Notes: generated from the letters alone by a model not told the origin. A stretch of DNA of 38,192 nucleotides from Patescibacteria group bacterium (GCA_018818235.1 JAHISE010000074.1:1-38192), one strand, 5' to 3'. Positions 1 to 8,195 are shown, counted from the stretch's first letter. Made by a program: numbers and translations.

Positions 1-1149
1 CGAGTGATCGGATATGATGTAAATGAAGAACGTATATCAACTCTTAAGAATAACAAAGACTGGACCGGCGAGCTTGCAGAAAGCCAGCTTAAGGAAGTTG
101 AAATTGAATTCGGTACCAATCCTGAAGTTATTAAAGAGGCAGATATTGTAATAGTTGCTCTCCCAACTCCTGTTGATGAAGGCAATAGACCCGATCTGAC
201 AATTCTTAAAGCAGGAACAACGACAGTCGGTCAGAATTTGAAGAGTGGAGCAACCGTGGTTTTTGAATCAACTGTTTACCCGGGTGTTACAGAAGATATT
301 TGCGGACCAATTTTGGAAAAAGAATCAGGTGGCAAAAACTTTAAACTTGGTTACTCCCCCGAACGTGTGAATCCCGGTGATAAAGAACATACCATTACAA
401 AAATTACAAAAGTTGTAGCAGGAGAAGATGAAGAAACTACTGATTCTCTCTGTGATCTATATGAATCAATCATCGAAGCCGGAGTTTACCGAGCGTCCTC
501 GATCAAAGTTGCTGAGATGTCCAAAGCAATCGAAAATGCGCAAAGGGATTTGAATATTGCTTACATCAATGAAATTGCAAAGCTCTGTAATAAACTCGAT
601 ATCAGCACAAAGGATGTATTGGATGCTGCCGGTAGCAAATGGAACTTCTTGCCGTTTAAACCCGGACTAGTTGGCGGACATTGTATTGGAGTTGATCCTT
701 ATTACTTGGTCGAATTGGCTCGCGATAAAGACACTATGATGAGACTTATTGAAAGTGCTCGTGATACAAATAGTGAAATGGCGGATTATGTTGCCGGTCA
801 AATTGTTAATGAGTTATCAAGTCCAAGCGAAAATTCTGTATTGATTCTTGGAACAACATTTAAGGAAGATGTTCCTGATATGCGAAATAGTCAGAACGTG
901 AAGGTAGTAGATGCGCTTAAAGCCAAGGGATGCAGAGTGGATACAGATGATCCATACAACGAACGATGTGAATCTGCAGAGAATTCTTATGATGCAATCG
1001 CATTACTGGTCCCACATCGTGAATATCTGGAAATGTCTTTGGATGAATTGCTTAAACCACTTAAAGAAGGAGGTGTTTTTTATGATTTGAAGTCGGTTTT
1101 GGATAAAAAGGAAATTGAAGAGGGAGGATATAGGTATTTGGGGCTGTGA
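1..1149 (+). CDS. UDP-N-acetyl-D-hexosamine 6-dehydrogenase (WbpA/TviB type), 5'-truncated
   Basis: This is an NAD-dependent nucleotide-sugar dehydrogenase that oxidises C6 of a UDP-N-acetylhexosamine in two steps to the uronic acid, in the cytoplasm. The frame is open to the first base, so the Rossmann start (normally a glycine-rich GLGYVGLP-like loop, about 25 residues) lies outside the window. The visible part begins at VIGYDVNEERI. The catalytic cysteine is seen in GLVGGHCIGVDPYY (Cys codon 682-684), the WbpA/TviB/WecC version of the active site. The C-terminal UDP-binding part contains LGTTFKEDVPDMRNS. The VGGHCIGVDPYY form favours a GlcNAc/GalNAc substrate over glucose; this is inferred from family knowledge. 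The last 70 bp overlap the convergent GT9 gene. The product could feed a uronic-acid residue or a ManNAc3NAcA-like sugar. Confidence 0.9.
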   Translation, partial: RVIGYDVNEERISTLKNNKDWTGELAESQLKEVEIEFGTNPEVIKEADIVIVALPTPVDEGNRPDLTILKAGTTTVGQNLKSGATVVFESTVYPGVTEDICGPILEKESGGKNFKLGYSPERVNPGDKEHTITKITKVVAGEDEETTDSLCDLYESIIEAGVYRASSIKVAEMSKAIENAQRDLNIAYINEIAKLCNKLDISTKDVLDAAGSKWNFLPFKPGLVGGHCIGVDPYYLVELARDKDTMMRLIESARDTNSEMADYVAGQIVNELSSPSENSVLILGTTFKEDVPDMRNSQNVKVVDALKAKGCRVDTDDPYNERCESAENSYDAIALLVPHREYLEMSLDELLKPLKEGGVFYDLKSVLDKKEIEEGGYRYLGL

Positions 1150-2249
1150 TAATTGTCAACCGCATCCTCAACCATCTCCACCGTCGTTCCATCCAAAGCT
1201 CTCCTCTGCTCTTCATTAGAAACCCTCAAAGTCTCCGCAACAAAAGATGATGGATTACACTCATCAGGTGGTAACACCAACCTGACCTTATCACTTTCCT
1301 TAGGCGGCTGTTCACCTGGATCTACGCATCCGACAATATCAACCAAAGCAACCCCAAGTGCATGTGCAATATAAAGTGGACCTGTATCAACCGAAACAAA
1401 CAACGAAGCTTTTGCAATTATTGCGGATAATTCTCTTAAATTAATTCCTCCAATATCTCTGCTTCCCTCTCTGCCAAACATCTCATGAGCCTTGGCAGTG
1501 ATTTCTTTGTCAGCTGAAGAGAATAAAATTTTCATTTCATATTTATCATGAATGTAACGAGCAAGTTCTACGAAGTTTTCCAATGGCCACTCTTTAAGTG
1601 GATTTCCTGCAGTGAGTGAAAGGACTGCAAAACGACCATGAACTCCGATACTTTCCAAAAGTCCTGATGCTTTTGTTTTTTCTAATCCTGTCAAATACAC
1701 ATCATGCTTATATTCAACCTCCGGAGCACCAACCATCTCGGCTATCTTCATATAATGATCAAATGTCCTTGTTCCACGTTCGTATTTAATTCTTTTTGAA
1801 TGAAAAAGGTGAAAGAAGAGTCCCATTAATCTTATTTTGCCTCCACGCGTATGCAATCTGACAGGAGCCGCTGTCCATAATCCCAGAAGTGCAGTCAAGA
1901 ATCCCGGCAATACAGTAATACTAAGAGCGAACCGTGATGAATATAATTTTTTAAACAACCTGAATCGTCCGCTTAAACCCTTGTAAGCATCATCATCAAT
2001 AAATATTAGAGTTGATATATTTGGATTGTTATCCAAAACAGAAGAGGCTCTTTTTAAACACAAGATCGATACTTCGTACCCACCTTCAGAAAGAGATTTG
2101 AACAAAGGAGTCGTACAAACCAGATCTCCAATCTTTCCAAGCTGAATTACCAATGCTTTTTTATTCTTCTTTGACCTTAACTTAGAAACAATAAGTAACC
2201 ATGGAAGAGCACACAAAGTTGCCAGCGCAAGAATCAAACTTCTAAACAT
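1080..2249 (-). CDS. Glycosyltransferase family 9 (ADP-heptose:glycan heptosyltransferase)
   Basis: This is a GT-B fold heptosyltransferase of the WaaC/WaaF/RfaF family, expected to move heptose from ADP-heptose to a surface glycan at the cytoplasmic membrane. It has the N-terminal family motif IQLGKIGDLVCTTPLF and the C-terminal donor-site signature FVSVDTGPLYIAHALG. The first 20 residues are hydrophobic (LILALATLCALPWLLIV), like a membrane anchor. I chose the ATG at 2249. A TTG at 2282 is in frame but would overlap the upstream adenylyltransferase by 32 bp, whereas 2249 lies just after that gene's stop. It is the last gene of the heptose module, which fits its role as user of the ADP-heptose. 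Its 3' end runs 70 bp into the opposite-strand dehydrogenase gene, so the last 22 or so residues may be an extension past an ancestral stop. Confidence 0.88.
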   Translation of the reverse strand: MFRSLILALATLCALPWLLIVSKLRSKKNKKALVIQLGKIGDLVCTTPLFKSLSEGGYEVSILCLKRASSVLDNNPNISTLIFIDDDAYKGLSGRFRLFKKLYSSRFALSITVLPGFLTALLGLWTAAPVRLHTRGGKIRLMGLFFHLFHSKRIKYERGTRTFDHYMKIAEMVGAPEVEYKHDVYLTGLEKTKASGLLESIGVHGRFAVLSLTAGNPLKEWPLENFVELARYIHDKYEMKILFSSADKEITAKAHEMFGREGSRDIGGINLRELSAIIAKASLFVSVDTGPLYIAHALGVALVDIVGCVDPGEQPPKESDKVRLVLPPDECNPSSFVAETLRVSNEEQRRALDGTTVEMVEDAVDNYHSPKYLYPPSSISFLSKTDFKS

Positions 2250-2250
2250 T

Positions 2251-2733
2251 TTAAGAGCAGTATTTCTCTTTAATAACCTCAATCACATCACTTGTGGAAA
2301 GCAGTCTTTCTGATCTTTGAACTAATTTTAGCTCTGCCCCAATCTCTTTTACTACTGCTGCCTCCACGCAATCTTGTGAGTATTCTGAAGAGTTAACATG
2401 AACATCAGGTCGCACTTCCTTTAGCCACTCACGCGGATCTTCCTCGTCAAATAAGAACAGCCCGTCTATGCATTCTAATCCTGCAAGCAATTCAAGTCTC
2501 TGGCTTTCCGGAATTATCGGACGACTGTCATCTTTTATCTTTTTAACTGATACATCACTGTTAATTCCAACTAATAAAAAGTCTCCTGATGCTTTTGCAG
2601 CTTCTAATAAGCGCAAATGAGGAACCGAAAGCATATCAAATACTCCATTAGTTGTTACCACTGTTTTGCCCGATTCTTGAGCTTTATGAGCTATTTCAGC
2701 AGCTTTAGCCAGTGTGAGAATCTTTGATTGCAT
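2251..2733 (-). CDS. Heptose-1-phosphate adenylyltransferase (RfaE2/HldC-like) with altered HxGH motif
   Basis: A 160-residue cytidylyltransferase-fold protein matching the C-terminal (E2) domain of HldE. That domain joins AMP to D-glycero-beta-D-manno-heptose 1-phosphate to make ADP-heptose. Recognisable family segments are VVTTNGVFDML (residues 25-35), VGINSDVSV, SRPIIPESQRLELLAGLECID and the C-terminal RLLSTSDVIEVI (ISTxxII-like). The nucleotide-binding HxGH is replaced by SVPH (residues 36-39): the first His and the Gly are gone, the last His is kept. The KGGDY-like loop reads NSSEY. It starts in a TAATG overlap with gmhB and is followed by the GT9 gene, so the context says ADP-heptose synthesis. 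The altered motif leaves open weak activity or a changed substrate. Confidence 0.82.
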   Translation of the reverse strand: MQSKILTLAKAAEIAHKAQESGKTVVTTNGVFDMLSVPHLRLLEAAKASGDFLLVGINSDVSVKKIKDDSRPIIPESQRLELLAGLECIDGLFLFDEEDPREWLKEVRPDVHVNSSEYSQDCVEAAVVKEIGAELKLVQRSERLLSTSDVIEVIKEKYCS

Positions 2734-3251
2734 TATTTTAAGAGTATATCAGCAAGTTCATTTAAATCTTTGACAGTATAATCTCCTTTTTCTTCCATTG
2801 GGTATACTTCCGAAATAATTCTGGCGGTAGAGCATCCGATATTCTTGCCAAAAATTATATCCGCATCCTTATCTCCAATCATAATGCATTTTTCGGGATC
2901 AAGATCGGAGTATTCCTCACAAAGTGATTCCCACATACCCGTCTTTGGCTTTCTGCAATCACAACCCTGTTCTCGATGATGAGGACAAACTCTATATGAT
3001 TCAATTTTTATTCCTTCTTTATCAAGCATATTAAACAATCGAGTCATACATCTATCAAAATCATCACGAGTAAATATTTCGTGTCCAATACCCGACTGAT
3101 TTGTAAAAATAAAGAATCTGTAACCCGAATCTCTGAATCTCTGTAATCCTTCCACTGCACCCGGAACAAATTCCAGATCATTGGGATTACTTAAATAACT
3201 TTTATCAATATTGATCACGCCATCCCGATCCAATAAAAGAATATTAATCAT
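2733..3251 (-). CDS. gmhB: D-glycero-D-manno-heptose 1,7-bisphosphate 7-phosphatase (HAD-IIIA)
   Basis: This HAD-superfamily phosphatase removes the 7-phosphate from heptose 1,7-bisphosphate, between the kinase and adenylyltransferase steps of ADP-heptose synthesis. The nucleophile motif LLLDRDGVIN gives Asp8 and Asp10. FTNQSGIGHEIFT (residues 49-61) is the motif II/squiggle region. C89-P-H91...C97-D-C99 is the structural zinc site that marks the GmhB/HisB-N group, and MIGDKDADI is motif IV. At 172 residues it is close to the usual GmhB length. It overlaps the adenylyltransferase start (TAATG) and begins 9 bp after the kinase stop, so the three genes are almost certainly one transcript. Confidence 0.93.
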   Translation of the reverse strand: MINILLLDRDGVINIDKSYLSNPNDLEFVPGAVEGLQRFRDSGYRFFIFTNQSGIGHEIFTRDDFDRCMTRLFNMLDKEGIKIESYRVCPHHREQGCDCRKPKTGMWESLCEEYSDLDPEKCIMIGDKDADIIFGKNIGCSTARIISEVYPMEEKGDYTVKDLNELADILLK

Positions 3252-3260
3252 GTAAACAGA

Positions 3261-4613
3261 TTAAAGGACATCAATTAATTCCCCAACTGTAAGTGTGGCA
3301 GCTCCAGATTTTCGAACAACTATACTTGCCGCACGATTACCAATATCTGCCGCATCTTCGACCGTGCTTCCACATGCCATGCAAAGAGTAACAACCGCAG
3401 CAACGGTGTCACCGGCTCCGGAAACATCCACAACATCGGGAGAATGTGAATCGAAATGGATAATCAGTTTTCCCTTTTTATACACATCCATACCATCGCC
3501 TCCTCTGGTAAGAACTAACGTTCCACGGATATCTGAGCTTAATTTGCATCCAATCTTCTCGGGCTCTGAATCGTAATCTCCCAGCAAAAGCCTTGCCTCA
3601 CGCATATTTGGAGTAACTACACTTGCGTCCTTAAGATCTTCAAGTGAAGCAATCCCATTTGGTTTTGGATCCAGAATTACAGGAATCCCATTCTTTTTAC
3701 CAAGACTATAGCCAGTGCTGATTACTTTGGATGTAAGCACGCCCTTGGCATAATCTGTTAGCAAGATTGCTCTCGCAGATGGGGCAACCTCTTTCATTGC
3801 CATTATCAAACGCTTTTCTGTTCCGGAAGAAATTGGATGTGATTCCTCGGTATCTATCCTAACTATTTGTTGCATGTTAGCACTGACAATTCTGTGCTTA
3901 ACTGTTGTGGGACGTGTGCTTTCGGAAAGCAACGTGGACTTGATACCCTTATCTTTAAGAAGAGTTTTTATTTGCTGACCGGGACCGTCCTTTCCAACTA
4001 CGGAAATAATCTGAACATTCGCACCAAGCTCTTTTATATTCGCAACAGCATTCCCGGCACCTCCTAACATTTCTTTAACTTCTCTTGCTCTTACTACTGG
4101 TACGGGTGCTTCCGGTGAAATACGGTCAATTGATCCTTGTGTGTATCTATCAAGCATGCAGTCGCCTACAACCAGAATAGACCGTCCCTTAAATGAATTT
4201 ACAATTTCGGTTTGTCGTCCAAATCTTTCGACATCCACATGTCCCGAATATTCCGTTCTGTAACTATCATCTTCCTGATGATTTGTAGAGAATTCGAATA
4301 TTTCGCTGTCTTCGATTCCTGTGAATCTATGTGGCGTTCTGGGTGGAATATGGATAAAGTCTCCGGGCTCAAGCACAAACTCCTCTCCTCCGGTTTCCAA
4401 TTTGACCTTACCACTCTGGATATAGAAGACTTCATCCTTCTCCTTATGTGTGTGCATGCTGCATCGCCGATCCTTTTTGAGCATCAGCTTTTTGCCGCAA
4501 TATTCCTTATTCACAATCCAATGCTCTTCCCCCCATTCTTTGGGTTCCTTGTGTACATCACCTCCGGAGAAAAAGGCTTTTGTGGACCGAAAATGAACAT
4601 GAAAGTCATCCAT
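3261..4613 (-). CDS. Fusion: N-terminal cupin + PfkB-family heptose-7-phosphate kinase (RfaE1/HldA-like)
   Basis: A 450-residue two-domain protein. Residues about 25-115 form a cupin. The metal-ligand pattern HTHKEKDE gives His54, His56 and Glu61, and PPRTPHRF supplies His95, as in phosphomannose-isomerase-type cupins. Residues about 143-450 are a ribokinase-fold kinase matching the HldE N-terminal domain: ILVVGDCMLDRYTQGSIDRI, the substrate loop ISPEAPVPVV, GGAGNAVAN, and the catalytic DVSGAGDT with Asp402. The kinase should phosphorylate D-glycero-D-manno-heptose 7-phosphate at C1. The fusion partner is unusual, because HldE normally carries the adenylyltransferase, which here is a separate gene. 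No SD precedes the ATG; a TAAAAT box lies 12 nt upstream. First gene of the heptose operon. The cupin may replace the missing GmhA isomerase (inference). Confidence 0.88.
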   Translation of the reverse strand: MDDFHVHFRSTKAFFSGGDVHKEPKEWGEEHWIVNKEYCGKKLMLKKDRRCSMHTHKEKDEVFYIQSGKVKLETGGEEFVLEPGDFIHIPPRTPHRFTGIEDSEIFEFSTNHQEDDSYRTEYSGHVDVERFGRQTEIVNSFKGRSILVVGDCMLDRYTQGSIDRISPEAPVPVVRAREVKEMLGGAGNAVANIKELGANVQIISVVGKDGPGQQIKTLLKDKGIKSTLLSESTRPTTVKHRIVSANMQQIVRIDTEESHPISSGTEKRLIMAMKEVAPSARAILLTDYAKGVLTSKVISTGYSLGKKNGIPVILDPKPNGIASLEDLKDASVVTPNMREARLLLGDYDSEPEKIGCKLSSDIRGTLVLTRGGDGMDVYKKGKLIIHFDSHSPDVVDVSGAGDTVAAVVTLCMACGSTVEDAADIGNRAASIVVRKSGAATLTVGELIDVL

Positions 4614-4690
4614 ATTTGGAATACGATTTTATCCTCTAAATGGTGGTTTGGCTAGGAAATTGGGGAGATTTATCTCTCCCCCCTTGTCTT

Positions 4691-4814
4691 CCCTCTCCCC
4701 CTGGCCCCTCCCCCCTGGGGGAGGGGGGACTCCGCCATTGGAGAGAACAGGTTTTGAAGTTACCAATAGCGGAGCTCCCCTCTCCCTTCGGGAGAGGGGG
4801 TCAGGGGGAGAGGG
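4691..4814. repeat. G/C-rich nested palindrome (REP/MITE-like), copy A
   Basis: Left arm 4691-4741 and right arm 4763-4814 are imperfect inverted repeats about 51 nt long around a 21-bp centre. Each arm also folds on itself, for example CTCCCTTCGGGAG within 4781-4794. It fills the gap between the divergent cupin-kinase (-) and 4836 (+) genes. The layout, outer CCCTCTCCCCCTGG and inner GGAGCTCC edge, matches the arms around the DUF559 gene at 34212-34780, but nothing is coded between the arms here. Confidence 0.85.
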
Positions 4815-4835
4815 GCTACAAGTGAAGAGGAGGCA

Positions 4836-6134
4836 ATGGAAGGAAACAAAAAGAACAAACCAATTGTTTTAATCCCACCTAACCTGAATAATACCCTCGT
4901 GAAACTTACAGGTCTCCCGCGGCAAATTTCTGCTTCTGTATATGACGAAGTAAGGGAAACTGTAAAACAGAAATATTCGAACATCCCAGGAGTGAAGGCT
5001 GTTGTAGAAACAGGAAGAGTATTGCTTCCTGGAATTTCTGATATTGATTTCCTCGTTATAACTGAGGCAAATGCTGCGGTTGATATTCCTAGATTCAATA
5101 CATATTCAGACGACCACCAATATGCAATGTCACACAAACATTTTGTGGTAAGTGAGGATGCTTACAAAAAATTCCAATGTATTGATCCGTGGATAAGAGG
5201 TGTAACTCCAATTCTCGGAGGTGATGAATATAGTTTGCCTCCAACTCCTTTTGATGAAGAAGGGAGACGTGCACTTTCACTTTTCTTTTTAGGAATAGCA
5301 GGCTCATTTGGATTCTTTAAGATCGTTGCTCATGCAAAATGCGCAAAGCAAATTGACTGTAGATCTTTTTTGGAAGCCATCAAATACATTGGAAATTACG
5401 AGCGCGAGATGAGAAATGCAGGACTTATTGAAATCAACGAATCACTTGATTCCAAAATACCCTTATATGCTCAAATCAGAGAGCAGTGGTTCACTCTTTC
5501 CGAAGACAAACGTGAACAGATGTTAACCGAAGCATTGGATGGAATTGAGCTAACCTTGGCAAAGATAATCAAATTAGTTAATAACGATCTGAAAAAGACA
5601 ACAGATAGATTCCCATCAAATAGCTTGCGTAAGCCAAAAAATAGCCGTTATCCGCACTCACTCGTAATAGATACCGGTGACGAGACCATTGTTTTTCAGG
5701 AAGGGCGCGAAGATGTTGAAGTTAAGTGTGAAATTTACCGCCCATTGCTAACTCATTTATATGCGGGATATTTTGAACGAATGACATACTTGTTCCCTCT
5801 CGAATTAAGCGCACTAATAACTCCCTACTTTGAACAAGAAGGACCACTGTCGGAAAAACTTATGGAGTCTTCTGTGACCGATCTTAATGAATTGCCCATA
5901 CTCAGAAACCAAGGCTTGATTGATCGGGCACAAATGACAAATCAAAATCTGATTGAAACGAGCAAAGTATCCGCTGTAAAACAACCTTCCCTTACTTTCG
6001 GATATCAGATAAAACCAACTCACGAAACTATTTTAGGTAAAACTCATAAGTATTATGATTGGTTTATGGAACTCTTTACCCGAACCAAAGCCGGACAACT
6101 CCTTATAAAAAATCACATAACCCTTAAGTACTGA
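4836..6134 (+). CDS. Putative nucleotidyltransferase-fold protein of unknown function
   Basis: I do not recognise this 432-residue protein as a named family. The one clear motif is LLPGISDIDFLVI near residues 63-75. This looks like the GxSDxD core of polymerase-beta-type nucleotidyltransferases (Asp69, Asp71), although the usual upstream hG[G/S] is replaced by TGR. The rest is soluble, mixed alpha/beta, and contains a stretch rich in charged helices (about residues 180-260). It has the only strong SD-like sequence I noted, AGGAGG at 4828-4833, just 2 nt before the ATG. It overlaps the next glycosyltransferase gene in TGATG, so the two should be co-translated and a sugar-linked role is likely but unproven. 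Confidence 0.72.
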   Translation: MEGNKKNKPIVLIPPNLNNTLVKLTGLPRQISASVYDEVRETVKQKYSNIPGVKAVVETGRVLLPGISDIDFLVITEANAAVDIPRFNTYSDDHQYAMSHKHFVVSEDAYKKFQCIDPWIRGVTPILGGDEYSLPPTPFDEEGRRALSLFFLGIAGSFGFFKIVAHAKCAKQIDCRSFLEAIKYIGNYEREMRNAGLIEINESLDSKIPLYAQIREQWFTLSEDKREQMLTEALDGIELTLAKIIKLVNNDLKKTTDRFPSNSLRKPKNSRYPHSLVIDTGDETIVFQEGREDVEVKCEIYRPLLTHLYAGYFERMTYLFPLELSALITPYFEQEGPLSEKLMESSVTDLNELPILRNQGLIDRAQMTNQNLIETSKVSAVKQPSLTFGYQIKPTHETILGKTHKYYDWFMELFTRTKAGQLLIKNHITLKY

Positions 6135-7357
6135 TGCACATACTTTTATTAAATGATGATTTTCCTCCTGCGGGCTCCTCTAGTGTTGCAATCATTGCAG
6201 AGAATCTTAAACGAGGTTACGAGTCCAGAGGACATAAAGTCAGTGTAATAACTACACACAGAAAAGAAAATTCGGATGTAGTTATCCGCACAGGAGATAT
6301 TATCAGCCTTCCAATCTCATACAGAATTTCACTCAGACACTTCAAATCAATTTGGATGTCTAAGGTGTCCAAAATGCTCAAAACTGAGATTAATAGAATC
6401 AATCCTGATGTAATTCACGCACATAATATCCATACTTATCTGACCTACTCAGCGCTGAGTATTTCGCATAAACTAGCCAAAAAAGTGATAATCACAATGC
6501 ACGATGTGTTCAGCTTTGCATTTTCCAGACTCTCATCCGAAAAATATCTGGAATCAAAAGGATCTGATACTAAGTTATCCCCTCTCGAAAACTTGCACGC
6601 AGTTGGATTCCAATATAATCCATTTAGAAATTATCAAATCCGAAAAATTTTAAAAAAGAGTGTATCTAAAATCATATCTCCAAGCTCTGCACTTGAGCTT
6701 GCACTTAACCAAAATGGAATAAAGAACACCGAAGTAATTCCAAATGGGATTGATGTTAATGACTGGCAATGCTCTGATGAAGAAATAGGTGAATTCAAAA
6801 AACGATTTAATCTGGAAGGACGTAATGTTGTTCTGTTTGCGGGAAGACTGAGCCTTGATAAGGGGGCGATACCACTTTTGAAAGCTATTGATGCTATCAG
6901 AAAAGAAATTCCAAATGTAACACTGCTGGTTGCAGGAGAACAACGACGTTGGGATGGAATTGCCAAAGCAGCTGGAGTTACTGATGAGCTTTCGCCTTAT
7001 ATTGTGAACACCGGATGGTTGAATCATGATGATATGAGAATCGCTAATCATGCGGCAGATGTAATAACAGTTCCTTCTTTGTGCCTTGATGTTTTCCCAT
7101 CTGCAAATCTGGAGGCAATGGCTGCGGGTAAGCCTGTGATTGGAACAATATTTGGAGGAACTCCGGAGATTGTGGAAGATGGCGAAACCGGTTTTATCAG
7201 AAATCCTTTGGAACAGGAAGAATTTACCTCTTCCTTACTTAAACTGTTAAAAGATGATGACTTGGCGAGGAGAATGGGGCAGGCGGGGCTGGAGAGAGTG
7301 AAAAATGAATATTCATTGGAAAGCCAGATAGAGAGGTATGTTGAGTTATTTGAATAA
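6134..7357 (+). CDS. Glycosyltransferase family 4 (GT-B)
   Basis: A cytoplasmic, membrane-associated retaining glycosyltransferase. The N-terminal acceptor domain begins MHILLLNDDFPPAGSSS and contains DVIHAHNIHTY. The donor domain has EVIPNGIDV, VVLFAGRLSLDKG, TLLVAGEQ and the nucleotide-sugar signature VFPSANLEAMAAGKPVIGT, followed by GTPEIVEDGETGFI. All are hallmarks of the GT4 Glyco_trans_1 domain, and 407 residues is typical. Its start overlaps the stop of the 4836 gene (TGATG). Donor and acceptor cannot be read from the sequence. A hairpin follows it at 7364-7398. Confidence 0.92.
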   Translation: MHILLLNDDFPPAGSSSVAIIAENLKRGYESRGHKVSVITTHRKENSDVVIRTGDIISLPISYRISLRHFKSIWMSKVSKMLKTEINRINPDVIHAHNIHTYLTYSALSISHKLAKKVIITMHDVFSFAFSRLSSEKYLESKGSDTKLSPLENLHAVGFQYNPFRNYQIRKILKKSVSKIISPSSALELALNQNGIKNTEVIPNGIDVNDWQCSDEEIGEFKKRFNLEGRNVVLFAGRLSLDKGAIPLLKAIDAIRKEIPNVTLLVAGEQRRWDGIAKAAGVTDELSPYIVNTGWLNHDDMRIANHAADVITVPSLCLDVFPSANLEAMAAGKPVIGTIFGGTPEIVEDGETGFIRNPLEQEEFTSSLLKLLKDDDLARRMGQAGLERVKNEYSLESQIERYVELFE

Positions 7358-7363
7358 ATATGA

Positions 7364-7398
7364 CCGCAACCGAGGTAACTGCGTTCCACCGGCTGCGG
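7364..7398 (+). other. Hairpin between GT4 and methyltransferase genes
   Basis: CCGCAACCG (7364-7372) pairs with CGGCTGCGG (7390-7398) with one G:U pair, and there is extra pairing inside the loop. There is no T-tract after it, so it is a weak terminator at best. It sits just ahead of the leaderless promoter of the next gene. Confidence 0.5.
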
Positions 7399-7408
7399 CA
7401 TTTCTATG

Positions 7409-7414
7409 TATAAT
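7409..7414 (+). promoter_or_regulatory. -10 box of a leaderless promoter; fixes methyltransferase start at 7421
   Basis: A consensus TATAAT is followed by 6 nt (CACCTC) and then ATG at 7421. Transcription would begin at or next to the A of the start codon. This decides against the in-frame ATG at 7406, which lies upstream of the -10 box. Confidence 0.7.
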
Positions 7415-7420
7415 CACCTC

Positions 7421-8161
7421 ATGTCAAACCTAAAAACATTTCTATACAACTTAAAGAGCCGCAAAAAGAGGAAATTCTATTTGGACTTGATGTTCCCAAA
7501 AGATGATTACCATCTTAAGTACTTTGGACATCAACATGGCAAAGCTCCGCGGAAGTTTGTGGCTGAGATTTTTCCCAGAATAAAGAAATATCAATTAATT
7601 AATATACATAAGTACTTTGATCTGGATCCCGGTACTTCTTTGGAAGCAAAAGAGTTGGTTGAACTGATTTCTATTGCTAAGTACATCAATGCAAAAGAAA
7701 TTATCGAAGTGGGAACTTTTAACGGATGTGCCGCTCTTAATCTGGCTACGAATCTTCCGGAAAGCACCATTACTACAATCGATCTTCCTGTCGATGAAGA
7801 AGTGGATATCAATGACATCCCGGAAAAAGATGTAAATGTTACAGATAGGAATGGGGTTGGTAGGTGCTTTAAGGGAACACAATATGAAAATAGAATTCGG
7901 CAGGTTTTTGCAGACTCAATGAAACTGGATTGGAATACATTCGGTAAAAAGTTTGATCTGATCTTTATAGATGGATGCCATCATTACAAATACGTAAAGA
8001 AAGATTCAGAAAATGCACTCGCTCATCTAAACGAAGGAGGGATAATTCTCTGGCATGATTACGGGCAAAGCGAAGGAGTAAGTAAAGCTGTTGATGAAGT
8101 GGAAAGCATGGAAGTAATAGCAATCAAAGGAACAAGATTTGCAATTGGACTAAATAAATAA
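7421..8161 (+). CDS. Class I SAM-dependent methyltransferase (Methyltransf_24-like)
   Basis: A 246-residue protein with a Rossmann SAM-binding core: AKEIIEVGTFNGCAALNLA is motif I (the acidic residue, then G-x-x-x-G), TITTIDLP is motif II, and FDLIFIDGCHHYKYVKKDSENA with GGIILWHDYG is the acidic/His pair typical of Methyltransf_24 and cephalosporin-hydroxylase-like sugar methyltransferases. These often act on sugar hydroxyls in polysaccharide loci. I place the start at 7421 because of the TATAAT at 7409-7414; an ATG at 7406 would add five residues. It lies between a glycosyltransferase and the ATP-grasp fusion, so glycan O-methylation is the best guess. Confidence 0.85.
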   Translation: MSNLKTFLYNLKSRKKRKFYLDLMFPKDDYHLKYFGHQHGKAPRKFVAEIFPRIKKYQLINIHKYFDLDPGTSLEAKELVELISIAKYINAKEIIEVGTFNGCAALNLATNLPESTITTIDLPVDEEVDINDIPEKDVNVTDRNGVGRCFKGTQYENRIRQVFADSMKLDWNTFGKKFDLIFIDGCHHYKYVKKDSENALAHLNEGGIILWHDYGQSEGVSKAVDEVESMEVIAIKGTRFAIGLNK

Positions 8162-8195
8162 TCGCAAATATCTGAATTCTTTTAAGAATTTCCTA

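Noticed and set aside
4199..4655. Frames on both strands over the cupin region (78 and 147 codons)
   Set aside because: Shadows of the cupin-kinase fusion, which has clear domain motifs; the shadows have none.
4640..4872. Two overlapping plus-strand frames (61-74 codons)
   Set aside because: They lie within the G/C-rich palindrome and give Pro/Gly/Leu-rich repeat-like peptides with no family features.
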